DNA from: Sphingomonas citri
GTDB taxonomy: Bacteria; Pseudomonadota; Alphaproteobacteria; Sphingomonadales; Sphingomonadaceae
Direction: 5' to 3'
Length of the DNA: 64,000 nucleotides
NCBI RefSeq assembly: GCF_019429485.1
Contig: NZ_JAHXZN010000001.1
Location: 1,364,001 to 1,428,000 of the forward strand
Part shown: positions 35,057 through 44,936 of the stretch, in pieces
Layout of the letters: the number at the start of each line of letters is the position of its first letter
How positions within the stretch are numbered: position 1 is the stretch's first letter
Position numbers and translations under genes: made by a program
Notes under the pieces: generated by a model
What the model was told of the DNA's origin: nothing
The model's database searches: none
The model's input: only the letters and a program-made list of their open reading frames with translations

Positions 35057-35995
35057 GTGTCCACACCGCCCTCGTTCCAGCGCCTCATCAACCTGCTGCA
35101 CTTCGCTCGCGTGGTGGACGCCGGATCCTTCGCCGAGGCCGCCCACCGCGCGGGCACGACGACCTCTGCGCTCTCGAAGGCTGTCTCGCGGTTCGAGCAG
35201 GCGCACGGCGTCCGCCTGCTCCACCGCACCACCCATGCCATCTCGCTGACGCCCGAGGGCGAGCGGCTGCTGGAGGGCACGCGCGATCTTCTGCGTGAGG
35301 CGGAACGGCTCGAGGCGGTGCTTGACCGCGCCTCCGCCAGCGGCGCGGGCGGGCGTATTCGTCTGAGCGCACCGGCGTCGCTGATCCGCGCGCGGCTGGC
35401 GCGGCAGATGCCAAGGCTGCTGCGCGCGAACCCGGGCATAGAGCTCGAGCTCAAGGCCGACGACGGCACGCTCGACCTTGCCGCCGAGGGGATCGACATC
35501 GCGATCAGGCTCGGCCCACTGGAAGGTCAGCCCGGCATCGTCGCCACGCCACTCGGTAGGTTCCCGTGGGTGCTGTGCGCGACGACGCGCTACGTCGAAC
35601 TGATCGGCGCGCCACACTCTCCGGCCGACCTCGACGCGCACAAACAGATCGGCTTCCGCGATCCCGCCAGCGGCCGACTGCTCGCGTGGCAGTTCACCGA
35701 CCCAGAGACCGGAACGACAATCCGGCACCTGCCCCGGCCACGTATTGTCGTAGAGGACATGAGTGCGATCTGGTCGATGATGCGCATGGGGCTTGGCCTC
35801 GCCTGGTTACCCGAGTGGGTCGGGCTGCGCGATTTGAGCGATGGGCGCATCGTCGAACTGCTTGGAGACTGGCGCGGCCCGGAAACAGCGGTCCATGCCG
35901 TCCGGCTCGACCGTCGGCACACGCCGATCCGGGTCAGGCGGCTTCTCGATGATCTTCGCGAGGCAGCCCTGGAATGGCGATCTGCCAAATCGTGA
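35057..35995 (+). CDS. LysR-family transcriptional regulator
   Basis: 312 residues from GTG. The helix-turn-helix reads FARVVDAGSFAEAAHRAGTT, TSALSKAVSRFEQAHGVRLL, HRTTHAISLTPEGERLL. The effector domain (IRLSAPASLIRARLARQMPR, AAEGIDIAIRLGPLEGQPGI) is of the AaeR/DsdC-like common type. It is divergent from the DUF1330-hydrolase pair with 85 bases between starts, so it probably controls that pair. No clear T-N11-A dyad was seen in the gap. Confidence 0.92.
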   Translation: MSTPPSFQRLINLLHFARVVDAGSFAEAAHRAGTTTSALSKAVSRFEQAHGVRLLHRTTHAISLTPEGERLLEGTRDLLREAERLEAVLDRASASGAGGRIRLSAPASLIRARLARQMPRLLRANPGIELELKADDGTLDLAAEGIDIAIRLGPLEGQPGIVATPLGRFPWVLCATTRYVELIGAPHSPADLDAHKQIGFRDPASGRLLAWQFTDPETGTTIRHLPRPRIVVEDMSAIWSMMRMGLGLAWLPEWVGLRDLSDGRIVELLGDWRGPETAVHAVRLDRRHTPIRVRRLLDDLREAALEWRSAKS

Positions 35996-36257
35996 GCGGC
36001 AGCAGCCTGACGAGAAAACCTCCTCCGGTACCAGGTGCCGCACGAGTGACGGCCTCGGCGCCCGCAAGGGTCGGGTGAACGCTCTAGCTTCCCTTACCCC
36101 ATGCCCACATTCGATCGCTCCTTATGGGCCCAAGCGCACCGCGAGCCACTCCTCAGAGAGGACTCAACAATCCGCCGCTAGCGCGGTTCGCTGCCGCCGT
36201 CACGAAGAGACGCTTGTTCATCGACGGGAACAAACGTCCACGTGCCCGGCCTACTTA

Positions 36258-37394
36258 TCAAGCGACCAAGCCCGTATGGTCGTAAGATCTGCCGGTAGCC
36301 TCACCCCAGCGTCGGACGGCGGTGCCGCCGAAGATGCTCGTTAACGGCAAATCAAAGATGAAATAGGGGTTGAGCGGCGGCAGCGCTCCCGCCGCGTCGA
36401 GACGCTGCTGCTGCGATGAGGACAGCACGATGTCGAGCGACGCGACGTTCTCCCGGACCTGCTCGGGTCGGCTCGCGCCGAGCAACACGGAAGAGACGCC
36501 CGGCCGGTTCATCACCCACGCGAGCGCGACTTGCGCCATCGTCCGACCAACCTCCTCCGCCACCGCGCGCAGCTCGTCGACGATGCTGAAGTTCGCCTCT
36601 GTGAACAGCATTCCGCCATAAGGATTGTCGCCGTTCAGCCGGCCATCGCTGCCGCCACCCGGCTTTCCCCGCTTGTTAGGAACACCGCCCGCCGGCCCAA
36701 ATGCTGCGAGCTTGTCGCGCCCGTACTTGCCCGTCAGCATGCCGAAGGCGAGCGGGCTCCAGGCCACCAGCCCCAGGCCCAGTGCTCGGCCTGCTGGGAT
36801 CAGGTCCAGCTCGACGCCTCGATCAAGAAGCGAGTAGCTGTACTGCAGCCCGACCGGTTGCGGCAGTCCGTGGGCACGGGCCAGGGTGGCCACCTGCGCG
36901 GCATACCAAGCGGGGGCGTTGGAGAAGCCGTAGTAGAGGATATCGCCGCGGCGCACCGCATCGGTCAGCGCGCGCAGCACCTCCTCCGGCGGCGTCGTGC
37001 GGTCCCACACATGCGTCCAGTACATGTCGATATGGCCGCAGCCGAGCCGCCGCAGCGATCCCTCGAGACCATCCCGGATGTTGCGCGCCGAGTTGCCGCC
37101 CGCGAGCGGGTTGCCCGGGCAGCGCGGGAAGCCCGACTTGGTGGCGATCACCAGTCGGTCGCGACCGCCGCGCTCCCGGAGAAAGCGACCGATCATGGCC
37201 TCGCTCTCGCCGCCCGAGTAGACGTCGGCGGTATCGATGAGATTTCCACCCGCGTCGACATAGGCGTCGAAGATTGCTCGCGCTCCGTCTTCCTCGGCGC
37301 CCCATCTGCCCGCGCCGAAGGTCATCGTGCCGAGCGCCAGCGGACTCACCGCCAGGCCCGAGCGGCCCAGCGTGCGATAAGATGTCAGGTCCAT
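36258..37394 (-). CDS. Aldo/keto reductase
   Basis: 378 residues from the ATG at 37394 with GGAG upstream. It opens YRTLGRSGLAVSPLALGTMT, then GGNLIDTADVYSGGESEAMI (catalytic Asp/Tyr), LVIATKSGFP (Lys), HIDMYWTHVWDRTTPPEEVL (His), YYGFSNAPAWYAAQV and VLLGASRPEQVRENV for NADPH binding. It reduces aldehydes or ketones in the cytoplasm. The length is above the usual 310-330 because of a loop near 250 (GKPGGGSDGRLNGDNPYGG) and an extended C-terminus. It is divergent from a LysR gene, which probably regulates it. Confidence 0.92.
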   Translation of the reverse strand: MDLTSYRTLGRSGLAVSPLALGTMTFGAGRWGAEEDGARAIFDAYVDAGGNLIDTADVYSGGESEAMIGRFLRERGGRDRLVIATKSGFPRCPGNPLAGGNSARNIRDGLEGSLRRLGCGHIDMYWTHVWDRTTPPEEVLRALTDAVRRGDILYYGFSNAPAWYAAQVATLARAHGLPQPVGLQYSYSLLDRGVELDLIPAGRALGLGLVAWSPLAFGMLTGKYGRDKLAAFGPAGGVPNKRGKPGGGSDGRLNGDNPYGGMLFTEANFSIVDELRAVAEEVGRTMAQVALAWVMNRPGVSSVLLGASRPEQVRENVASLDIVLSSSQQQRLDAAGALPPLNPYFIFDLPLTSIFGGTAVRRWGEATGRSYDHTGLVA

Positions 37395-37489
37395 GGTGCA
37401 GCACTCCTCGTTCCCGAACACAGGTACGCCCCGAGCATTGTCAGGATTAGCCGTTGCCGATCGCAAGGGCTTGTGAGCAGGATGCATCA

Positions 37490-38374
37490 ATGCGGCGCGG
37501 TGACCTCGACGATCTCGCAGCCTTCGCCAGCGTCGCGCGGACACGCAGCTTCACGCGCGCGGCGGCTGAGCTGGGGCTATCCCCGTCCGCGCTGAGCCAC
37601 GCGATGGCGGCGCTAGAGCGACGGCTCGGCGTGCGGCTGCTCGCCCGCACGACGCGCTCCGTCGCGCCCACCGCCGCCGGACAGCAGCTACTTCAATCGC
37701 TCGATCCAGCGCTGGCGCAGGTGCGGGACGGCGTGGCATCGCTCGCGGACTGGCGCGGCGCTCCGTCCGGCACCGTTCGGCTCGCGACCTTCGGCTATGC
37801 CGCGCGGACGATCCTGGCGCCGCGATTGCCGCAGTTCCTGCTCGACCATCCGGACGTTTCGGTGGAAGTGATCGTCGAGGATCGGCTGATCGACCTCGTC
37901 GCCGGCGGCTTCGATGCCGGCATCCGGCTCAGCGAGGCGGTTGAGAAGGACATGGTCGCCGTGCCGGTGGGCCCAGACCTGCGCACCGTCGTGGTCGGGA
38001 CCCCCGCTTACTTCGCGCGGCACCCGCCGCCTGCAACCCTCGCCGAGCTCGATCGGCATGTCTGCGTCAACTATCGCCTGCTCGGCGGGGGTGGCCTCCT
38101 GCCGTGGGAGTTCGAGGACGCAGGGCGTGACGTGAGGCTCAAGGTGCCGGGGCAGCTGATCGTCAACGACGAGGTGCTGGCAGGCGCGGCGGTGCGCGCC
38201 GGCGTGGGCCTGGGCTACATGATGGAGCACGACGTCGCCGACGAGATCGCCGATGGTCGGCTGGTCCAGGTGCTGGCGCCCTGGTGCCCGCCCTACCCCG
38301 GCTGCCGTCTCTACTACCCCGATCGTCGGGTCTCTCCGGCATTGCGCGCGCTGATCGATGCGCTTCGCGCGTGA
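37490..38374 (+). CDS. LysR-family transcriptional regulator
   Basis: 294 residues from the ATG at 37490 (GCAGGA upstream); an in-frame start at 37454 is less likely. HTH: DLAAFASVARTRSFTRAAAE, SPSALSHAMAALERRLGVRL, ARTTRSVAPTAAGQQLL. Effector domain starts GTVRLATFGYAARTILAP and includes LVAGGFDAGIRLSEAVEKDM. It is divergent from the aldo/keto reductase gene with a 95-base gap, a common pairing in which LysR controls the reductase. Confidence 0.92.
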   Translation: MRRGDLDDLAAFASVARTRSFTRAAAELGLSPSALSHAMAALERRLGVRLLARTTRSVAPTAAGQQLLQSLDPALAQVRDGVASLADWRGAPSGTVRLATFGYAARTILAPRLPQFLLDHPDVSVEVIVEDRLIDLVAGGFDAGIRLSEAVEKDMVAVPVGPDLRTVVVGTPAYFARHPPPATLAELDRHVCVNYRLLGGGGLLPWEFEDAGRDVRLKVPGQLIVNDEVLAGAAVRAGVGLGYMMEHDVADEIADGRLVQVLAPWCPPYPGCRLYYPDRRVSPALRALIDALRA

Positions 38375-38377
38375 CCT

Positions 38378-38439
38378 GACCCGGAAACGATCACTGCAGG
38401 CGCCCTTGTCCGCTCTCTATCTCGGCCAGTCGTTGATCC
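38378..38439 (+). repeat. Intergenic repeat family, diverged copy 3
   Basis: GACCCGGAAACGATCACTGC then AGGCGCCC, followed by CTCTATCTCGGCCAGTCGTT. It aligns with the copy at 63659 (GACCCAGAACCGGTCACTCA, then AGGCGCCCC, then CCAACTCCAGCCGCTCGTT). It starts just after the LysR stop. Confidence 0.5.
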
Positions 38440-38483
38440 GGCGGGCAACGCTCGTGACGCTCCTCGAAGCTGTATGGGAGGGG

Positions 38484-39644
38484 TCACCAGCCCATGTGAC
38501 CCGCGGCGATCTCTCGATCGCGAGCGGCGAGCTCCGCCTCGTCGGCCGGACACATCGTCGACATGCCTTCGTCCGCCGCCCGCTGCTGGATCTGCTCAAC
38601 GAACGGCCGCAACTCGTCCTCATAATGACGGAACGCTGAAGCATGATCGTCAGGAAATCGCTCCAAAGCGGCCGCCAGGCGACCGGCACCGATGATCGCC
38701 ATCGAGCCGCCGAGACCAGCGAGCGGAGAGACGCAGTAGCCCGCGTCGCCCACCAGAACGACCCGCCCACGAGACCAACATGGCATCCGGATCTGATTGA
38801 TCCTGTCGAAGTAGAAGTCATCGTCGCCCGCGACGGAGGCCAGCATGTCGGGCACCTTCCAGCCCAGGTCGCCGCACCGCTGCTGGATCAGTCGCCGCTG
38901 CTGCGCGCGGTCGCGATAGTCATAGGCGATCTCGGCGTCGGTGCGGAAACCGAAGCCGATGTCGGTCCGATCATCGTAGCCGTTGAGCATGGCCATCCGC
39001 CCGGGCGCGCGGAAAACCTCGCTCGTGTCGGCGGCCACCAACCCCGTCTCTGGCACGACCTTCAGGAAGAAATACCCACCCAGAAAATAGGTGAATTGGT
39101 CTCCGTTCCCGAATACAAGTCGCCGCGTGTTCGACCGGTTGCCATCGCACCCCACCATTAAGGCGACGTCGCGGCGCTTGCCATCGTTCAAGGTCACGGA
39201 CACGCTTTCGGCCTGTTCGTCGAGGCTCGAGATGGATCGGCCAAACAGCACCTCGACGTCGTTGGCCACCGCGCCGAACAGGATGTCGAGCAGATCGTCG
39301 CGATGGATCTCGTATCGTACCTCGGAGGCTTGATCGCCGCTGACCCCGATCGACCCCAGTGTCGTGTTGTCCGCGTTCTTGAACTCGAAGCGGCGCGACG
39401 GCAGTGCCTTGGCACGAACGAGCTCGACGAGCCCCATTTGTTCGAGGATCGCGATCGTCTCGCCCTCGATATCCACAGGCGTTCCACCGCGCCGCAATCC
39501 CGCAGCCGCCTCCACGACGGTGACCTGATAGCCGAGCCGGTTCAGGCCGTAGGCGGTCGCTAGGCCGGCGAAGCTGGCACCGCTGATGAGGGCCGCGCGG
39601 CGACCTACGTCTGCCCCACGCTCGTTGAAGGTTGACGACACCAT
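38484..39644 (-). CDS. FAD-dependent monooxygenase (TetX/PHBH-like)
   Basis: 386 residues. N-terminal nucleotide fold AALISGASFAGLATAYGLNR with acidic end VVEAAAG; middle DG-like motif VGCDGNRSNTRR; C-terminal FAD motif GRVVLVGDAGYCVSPLAGLG, then GSMAIIGAGRLAAAL. It fits class A flavoprotein hydroxylases that act on aromatic compounds or antibiotics, using NADPH and O2. It is divergent from a TetR regulator with a dyad in the 45-base gap, so its expression is probably induced by its substrate. Substrate unknown. Confidence 0.9.
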   Translation of the reverse strand: MVSSTFNERGADVGRRAALISGASFAGLATAYGLNRLGYQVTVVEAAAGLRRGGTPVDIEGETIAILEQMGLVELVRAKALPSRRFEFKNADNTTLGSIGVSGDQASEVRYEIHRDDLLDILFGAVANDVEVLFGRSISSLDEQAESVSVTLNDGKRRDVALMVGCDGNRSNTRRLVFGNGDQFTYFLGGYFFLKVVPETGLVAADTSEVFRAPGRMAMLNGYDDRTDIGFGFRTDAEIAYDYRDRAQQRRLIQQRCGDLGWKVPDMLASVAGDDDFYFDRINQIRMPCWSRGRVVLVGDAGYCVSPLAGLGGSMAIIGAGRLAAALERFPDDHASAFRHYEDELRPFVEQIQQRAADEGMSTMCPADEAELAARDREIAAGHMGW

Positions 39645-39674
39645 AAAAACATCCTCAATCTGGACGAGCTACGG

Positions 39675-39693
39675 ACATATACCGAGTACATGT
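39675..39693. promoter_or_regulatory. TetR operator candidate in divergent promoter
   Basis: ACATATACCGAGTACATGT, an interrupted dyad (ACAT-x-TAC-N3-GTA-x-ATGT; 14 of 19 positions symmetric), lies between the monooxygenase and TetR genes and overlaps the first possible TetR start codon. Size and place fit an autorepression operator. Confidence 0.6.
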
Positions 39694-40358
39694 TAATGCG
39701 CAATACGAACAATGACCTGCGGCCAGACAGGCGTACCCGCAAGCGCATGGCCACTCGCCAGGCGATCTCTGACGTCGCGACGCGCCTGTTCATGGAGCGC
39801 GGGTTCGATCAGGTGACCATCGACGAGATCGCGAACGCCGCTGACGTTGGCCGCATGACGGTCTTCAACCATTTTCCCCGCAAGGAGGACATGTTCTTCG
39901 ACCGTGAGGAGGAGGCACGCGCGCTGGCGTTCGAGACGGTTCGGTCACGCACGCCGGGTAGCTCGCCGATCGAAGCCTTGGGGACCCTCGCGCACCGCAT
40001 GATCGAGCAGCCGTCGGAGGCCTTTCCCTTGTTCGAAGCTACGCGGGTGTTCGTCGAGACGGCACAGGCGAGCGAGACGCTGAAGGCGCGCGCGCGGCAG
40101 ATGCGCGACGATTTCGTCAAGGATCTGGCGTTACTCTTCCGGCAGGAGCTGTCCGACGAAGACGACGAGAACTTTGCCTTTCTGGCAGCGGGGCTGATCA
40201 CCTCGGCATGGAGCACGGCATTCCTGCGGGCGCACGATGAACTGAGCCGGACGGGTGACGCGCAGGCCGCCAAGAGCGTCTTTCTTTCGATCGTCGATCG
40301 AGGGGTCGTCGGTGCGTTGACCGCCGTTGAAGGAACCTCGCTCGCAGGCACGCGGTGA
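39690..40358 (+). CDS. TetR-family transcriptional repressor
   Basis: 222 residues from the first ATG; starts at 39696 or 39747 are equally possible because no strong ribosome site is visible and the operator dyad covers the first ATG. HTH: ATRQAISDVATRLFMERGFD, VTIDEIANAADVGRMTVFNH, then FPRKEDMFFDREEE. The ligand domain is a run of helices with no recognisable pocket motif. It most likely represses the divergent FAD monooxygenase gene and itself. Confidence 0.9.
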   Translation: MLMRNTNNDLRPDRRTRKRMATRQAISDVATRLFMERGFDQVTIDEIANAADVGRMTVFNHFPRKEDMFFDREEEARALAFETVRSRTPGSSPIEALGTLAHRMIEQPSEAFPLFEATRVFVETAQASETLKARARQMRDDFVKDLALLFRQELSDEDDENFAFLAAGLITSAWSTAFLRAHDELSRTGDAQAAKSVFLSIVDRGVVGALTAVEGTSLAGTR

Positions 40359-40383
40359 CTTAGAAACGGTCGTCGAAGGTCAC

Positions 40384-41133
40384 CTACCCGCCCTTCAAAG
40401 GTCGGACCGCGAAGGGATCGCTTTCGGGGTCGTCGTTCCAATGGTACTCGGCGACGGCGGCTGCCGCTCTAGCCGCCGTGCGGTCATACAGACGCTCCAC
40501 CAGCGCCAGCGCCATGTCGGTTCCCGCCGACACGCCGGAGGAGGTGACGTACTTGCCATCAACGACCCAGCGCGCCCGGGAACGCCAGATCACCGCGTCC
40601 GACTGGGATCTGACCCATTCGAAAGCGAGTTTGTTGGTGGTCGCCGCCCGGCCATCGAGGACGCCCGCCCTCGCCAGGATCGCCGCGCCTGTACAAACCG
40701 ACGTGGTCCACGAGCTGCCCTCGTCCTGCCGGCGAACGAATGCGAGCAGCGCCGCGTCATCGACGAGGCGGCGGGTGCCCGCCCCGCCGGGCACCATCAG
40801 CACGTCGAGCGGCGGGGCGGAGGCGAACGAATGGTCCGGTGTAATCCGAACACCATGCGATGACTGCACCGGGCGTCCGTCCGCCGAAACGAACGTCAGT
40901 CCATGGTCCGCCAAACGACCCCACATCTGTACCGGGCCGAACACGTCCAGCGTCTCGAAGTCATCGAACAGGACGATGCCGATCTGCTTTGGCTTCATCA
41001 CCTCCACCTGCTGGTCATGCGTAGACGCCAGTGGATCTAACCTCCCCGCGAGAGCCGACTTCGCGCCCGCGACGATCGCGGCGGCGGCGCCGCCGATCAT
41101 CACTCGTCGCGTAAGCTGTTCGGCGATCGACAT
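40384..41133 (-). CDS. Exported DJ-1/PfpI-family protein
   Basis: 249 residues with a Tat-like signal (LTRRVMIGGAAAAIVAGAKS). The DJ-1/PfpI fold follows: IGIVLFDDFETLDVFGPVQM, DVLMVPGGAGTRRLV, TSVCTGAAILARAGVLDGRA with nucleophile Cys147, and VTSSGVSAGTDMALALVERL. The closest types are isonitrile hydratase-like and AraC-N-type relatives; the activity is uncertain. It is the last gene after the molybdenum hydroxylase operon, 42 bases past it on the same strand, and may act on the same product in the periplasm. Confidence 0.85.
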   Translation of the reverse strand: MSIAEQLTRRVMIGGAAAAIVAGAKSALAGRLDPLASTHDQQVEVMKPKQIGIVLFDDFETLDVFGPVQMWGRLADHGLTFVSADGRPVQSSHGVRITPDHSFASAPPLDVLMVPGGAGTRRLVDDAALLAFVRRQDEGSSWTTSVCTGAAILARAGVLDGRAATTNKLAFEWVRSQSDAVIWRSRARWVVDGKYVTSSGVSAGTDMALALVERLYDRTAARAAAAVAEYHWNDDPESDPFAVRPLKGG

Positions 41134-41175
41134 CGCTGCGGATGCTCTCCCGCACTGCCCAGGTCAGACAAGCGC

Positions 41176-43398
41176 TCACGGCGTGATTCCGGGAAACAGC
41201 TTGTCGAGGGTAATGGGAAAGTCCCGAACCCGTACACCGGTCGCGTTATAGATCGCGTTGGCGACCGCCGCACCCGAACCGCACACGCCTAGCTCTCCGA
41301 TACCCTTGGCCAGCAGCGGGTTGGCCAGACGATCCCGCTCCTCGAGGTAGAGCACGTCGATGTCCGGGATGTCGGCATGCACCGGCACGTGGTATTCGCC
41401 GAGGTCGCGGTTCACGACCTTGCCCGTGCGGACATCGTGAACGAGCTCCTCGGTCAGAGCGCCGCCGATCCCGAACACGATGCCGCCGATCGCCTGGGAA
41501 GTCGCTGTCTTGGTGTTGAGAATGCGGCCGGCAGCGAACACGCTGTTCCAACGCGCGACGCGCATCTCTCCTGTGACGGCATTCACGCGCATCTCGCAGA
41601 AATGGGCGCCATAGGACGACTGGCTGAAATGGGCATTGCTCGTCCCGGGAGCTGTGGCACCATCAACCACCATGCCGTTGCCGACCAGCTCGGAGAGCGG
41701 CCGCCGAACCTCGCCGGCCACGATCATGCCGTCGGCGAAGACCGCATTCCCGCTTGTCACGCCGGCCGCCTCTGCCAGCATGACGCGCAATTTCTCGCAG
41801 GCGGCGTAGACGGCAGAGCCGGCGGTGGTCGCGCCCCAGCTACCACCCGATCCGGCGCTGGTCGGAGCGTCGGTATCGCCCAGCCGCACCTCGACCCGAT
41901 CGAGCGCCACTCCCAGCAGGTCGGCAACGATCTGTGACAGGATCGTGTAGGTGCCGGTACCGATATCGGTCATCTCGGTTTCAACCGCCGCCAGTCCGTC
42001 CGCGTCGATCCGCACGCGCACTTTGGCCGGTCCGAACAGGTTGCCGCGCGCCGACGCGGCCATGCCGTGCCCGATCAGCCACTCGCCGTCCCGGCATCGC
42101 CCGGGAGCGCGGTTGCGCGCCGTCCAGCCGAACCGCTCGGCACCGACGCGCAGGCATTCGGCGAGCGAACGGCTGCTGAACGCCTGGCCGGTCTCAGGAT
42201 GCACCTCGGGCTCGTTGCGCAGGCGCAATTCGACGGGATCCAGATCGAGCTTCTCCGCCAGCTCGTCCATCGCGCACTCAAGCGACAGCTGCCCCACCCC
42301 TTCGCCGGGCGCGCGCATGGAGACGCCCAGCAATTTGTTCACCCGCGCGACCTTGTGATCGACCAGACGATTGGGGGCGGCGTACAGTAGATGCGTCGCG
42401 ATGCCGGCTGGCTCGAAAAACATCTCACCTTCCAGCTGATCGGTGATCGTCTCGTGCGCGATCGTGGTGAGCTTGCCGTCTGCGTCGGCGCCTAAGCGCA
42501 GGCGCTGGTGCGTGGCCGGACGTCGGCCGGTCATCTCGAAGACATGCTGGCGTGGCAACGCCACCTTGACTGGCCGGCCGAGCCGTTGCGCGGCGATCGC
42601 CGCAGCCGCCGCTTCGGGCATGAGGCCGAGCTTGCTGCCGAAGCCACCGCCCACGAACGGCGCCAGCACCCGCACCTGTGCGGTCTCAAGTCCCAGCAGC
42701 GTCGCCAGCTGGTCGCGCGTCGTCACCGGTGACTGATAACTGCCGTGCAATGTCAGGCGCCTGCCGTCCCACTGCGCCACCGTGGCATGCGGCTCCATCG
42801 GGGCATGGCTCTGACTGGGCGTGGTCCATACCTCATCGACGACGACGGCTGCCTGCTTCAGCGCGCCCGCGACATCGCCCTGTTCGGTATGGATCAGGAA
42901 CAGGCCGAAGATGTCGTTGGTCGGCGGTTCTGCCGAGTCCAGCACCTCTGCCAGGTCGAAAACGCCGGGCTTTCGCTCATACGAGAGCCGCACCGCAGAC
43001 GCGGCTGCGCGCGCCCGCTCGAAGCTGTCCGCCACGACCAGAGCGATCGGCTGGCCGAAATACACCACGTCGCGCGAGCCGTGCGGCGGCGCCGCAGCCC
43101 CGGCGAAGTCTCCGCCGTTGCGGATCAGTCGAGCGTCGGTGATGACGGCAAGCACGCCCGGCATCGCCTCTGCAGCCGCAGTGTCCAGCCGATCGATACG
43201 CCCGCTACCGACTGGAGCGCGCACCAACATACCGTACGCCAGATCGCCGGAACCGTGCTCGGCGGCATAGCGCGCCTGCCCGGTCACCTTGAACGGCCCG
43301 TCGACGCGGCTAACCGAAGTGCCCACGAGCGGCGCGGGCGCGGTGTCCAGCAACGAGCGCTCGAACGGCGCGTCCATGGTGATGCTCGCCTCGCTCAT
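41176..43398 (-). CDS. Molybdopterin-binding subunit of xanthine dehydrogenase-family oxidoreductase (PaoC/YagR-like)
   Basis: 740 residues. Key blocks: [99 protein letters not shown] and near the end [20 protein letters not shown] with the active-site Glu. This subunit oxidises aldehydes or heteroaromatic substrates at molybdenum using water. Its start overlaps the FAD-subunit stop by four bases (ATGA), and the 2Fe-2S subunit precedes both, giving the gene order of E. coli paoABC. The size is right for PaoC. Confidence 0.93.
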   Translation of the reverse strand: MSEASITMDAPFERSLLDTAPAPLVGTSVSRVDGPFKVTGQARYAAEHGSGDLAYGMLVRAPVGSGRIDRLDTAAAEAMPGVLAVITDARLIRNGGDFAGAAAPPHGSRDVVYFGQPIALVVADSFERARAAASAVRLSYERKPGVFDLAEVLDSAEPPTNDIFGLFLIHTEQGDVAGALKQAAVVVDEVWTTPSQSHAPMEPHATVAQWDGRRLTLHGSYQSPVTTRDQLATLLGLETAQVRVLAPFVGGGFGSKLGLMPEAAAAAIAAQRLGRPVKVALPRQHVFEMTGRRPATHQRLRLGADADGKLTTIAHETITDQLEGEMFFEPAGIATHLLYAAPNRLVDHKVARVNKLLGVSMRAPGEGVGQLSLECAMDELAEKLDLDPVELRLRNEPEVHPETGQAFSSRSLAECLRVGAERFGWTARNRAPGRCRDGEWLIGHGMAASARGNLFGPAKVRVRIDADGLAAVETEMTDIGTGTYTILSQIVADLLGVALDRVEVRLGDTDAPTSAGSGGSWGATTAGSAVYAACEKLRVMLAEAAGVTSGNAVFADGMIVAGEVRRPLSELVGNGMVVDGATAPGTSNAHFSQSSYGAHFCEMRVNAVTGEMRVARWNSVFAAGRILNTKTATSQAIGGIVFGIGGALTEELVHDVRTGKVVNRDLGEYHVPVHADIPDIDVLYLEERDRLANPLLAKGIGELGVCGSGAAVANAIYNATGVRVRDFPITLDKLFPGITP

Positions 43399-44384
43399 GC
43401 GACCGTCTCCGTCAGCTTACCCAGCACCGCAGCCAGCGTGCGGCGCAGCAGGGGTATCTTGAAGTCGTTCTCGCCGTGCCCGATCGCCGCTGCGAGCACA
43501 GTGTCCGCCGCCTGATCGAACAAGGCGCGGCTCGGCTGCTGGCCGACCAGAAGGTCTTCGGCGGCACGATCGCGCCAAGGCATGGTGCCGACGCCGCCGA
43601 AGGCCAGCGCGGCCCCGCTTATCCGATCCTGCTCCATCGAGACGATGCCGGCGACCGACACCAGCGCGAAGGCGTAGGAAGCACGATCGCGCACCTTGCG
43701 ATACGTTTGCCGGCCGGTGGGGGGAGAGGGCAGCAGCACCGCGGTGATCAGTTCGCCCGGCTGCAAGTGCGTCTCTATCTGCGGCGTGTCGCCGGGCAGC
43801 CGGTAGAGCTCGTCCAGGCTCAGCGCGCGGCGCTCACCTGATGGCAGCACCGTCTCGACGCGCGCATCGAGGACGCGCATCGCCACCGCCATGTCCGACG
43901 GGTGAGACGCGATGCACTGCTCGGACGTGCCCAGGACCGCCATGATCCGGTTGAACCCGCCGATCGCCGAGCAGCCCGATCCAGGCGTGCGCTTGTTGCA
44001 CGGCACGGCCGGGTCGTAGAAGAAGTAGCAGCGCGTCCGCTGGAGCAGGTTTCCCGCAGTGGTCGCCTTGTTGCGAAGCTGGGCTGACGCGCCGGCCAGA
44101 ATCGCGCGCGACAGGACGGGATAACGTGCCCGGACGAGCGGGTGCGCCGCGAGATCCGCGTTCGACACCAGGGCGCCAATGCGCAGCCCACCTTCGTCGG
44201 TCCGCTCGATCTGGCGCAGATCCAGTGCGCCGATGTCCACCAGTCGGCGCGGCGCCTCGACCTGCAACTTCATCAGGTCGAGCAGGTTGGTGCCGCCGGC
44301 GATGAAGCGCGCGCCGTCGCGCGACTGAGCGGCGGAGAGGGCCTGATCGCGGTCTGCCGCGCGCAGATAGTCGAAGGCGATCAT
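43395..44384 (-). CDS. FAD-binding subunit of xanthine dehydrogenase-family oxidoreductase (PaoB/YagS-like)
   Basis: 329 residues from the ATG at 44384. FAD motifs: [20 protein letters not shown] and [20 protein letters not shown]. The insertion [16 protein letters not shown] with its Cys residues matches the PaoB type that holds an extra 4Fe-4S cluster. The C-terminal CO-dehydrogenase-flavoprotein domain is present ([19 protein letters not shown]). It passes electrons from molybdenum and Fe-S centres to its acceptor. Overlaps both neighbours by four bases, so the three subunits are tightly coupled. Confidence 0.92.
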   Translation of the reverse strand: MIAFDYLRAADRDQALSAAQSRDGARFIAGGTNLLDLMKLQVEAPRRLVDIGALDLRQIERTDEGGLRIGALVSNADLAAHPLVRARYPVLSRAILAGASAQLRNKATTAGNLLQRTRCYFFYDPAVPCNKRTPGSGCSAIGGFNRIMAVLGTSEQCIASHPSDMAVAMRVLDARVETVLPSGERRALSLDELYRLPGDTPQIETHLQPGELITAVLLPSPPTGRQTYRKVRDRASYAFALVSVAGIVSMEQDRISGAALAFGGVGTMPWRDRAAEDLLVGQQPSRALFDQAADTVLAAAIGHGENDFKIPLLRRTLAAVLGKLTETVA

Positions 44385-44926
44385 GCCCCCTCCCCCTCCC
44401 TGCTGGCAGCATAGGATTGGATCGCCGCCACGATCCGCGGGTAGGCTGCGCACCGGCAGAGATTACCGCTCATCCGCTCGCAGATCTCGCCGAGATCGAG
44501 TGGCGGCGCGGGCATCAGGTCACCACTGACATGGCTCGGCCAGCCGGCAGCGACTTCCTCCAGCATGCCGAGGGCCGAGCAGATCTGCCCGGACGTGCAG
44601 TAGCCGCATTGGAACCCGTCCGCGTCGATGAACGCGGTCTGCAACGGGTGCAACGCGCCGGGTGCCCCCACACCCTCGATCGTGGTGATCTCGTCGTCGG
44701 CGTGCATCATTGCCAGCGAAAGGCAGCTGTTGATCCGTCGGCCGTTCACCAGCACGGTGCAGGCGCCGCATTGGCCATGATCGCACCCTTTCTTGGTCCC
44801 GGTCAGTCCGAAGCGCTCGCGCAGGGCATCGAGCAGCGTAGTGCGGGTGTCGATCCGCACCGAATGTGGTACGCCGTTGACCCGCAATGTGAGCGGGGCT
44901 TCGACCTCGGCGTCGATCCAATCCAT
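44381..44926 (-). CDS. 2Fe-2S subunit of xanthine dehydrogenase-family oxidoreductase (PaoA/YagT-like)
   Basis: 181 residues. Plant-type 2Fe-2S cluster [20 protein letters not shown] (with a further Cys in SCLSLAM) and the second cluster [15 protein letters not shown] and [19 protein letters not shown]. coli PaoA has a Tat signal and the complex is periplasmic; here the protein opens [18 protein letters not shown] with no signal and there is no room upstream for one, so the complex is predicted to be cytoplasmic. It starts 10 bases past the NTF2-like gene. Confidence 0.93.
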   Translation of the reverse strand: MDWIDAEVEAPLTLRVNGVPHSVRIDTRTTLLDALRERFGLTGTKKGCDHGQCGACTVLVNGRRINSCLSLAMMHADDEITTIEGVGAPGALHPLQTAFIDADGFQCGYCTSGQICSALGMLEEVAAGWPSHVSGDLMPAPPLDLGEICERMSGNLCRCAAYPRIVAAIQSYAASREGEGA

Positions 44927-44936
44927 CGCCGCCCCG

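Noticed and set aside
36170..36225. A further repeat-family copy (GACGCTTGTTCATC near 36210).
   Set aside because: Only 14 bases match and the other blocks are missing; kept out of the count.
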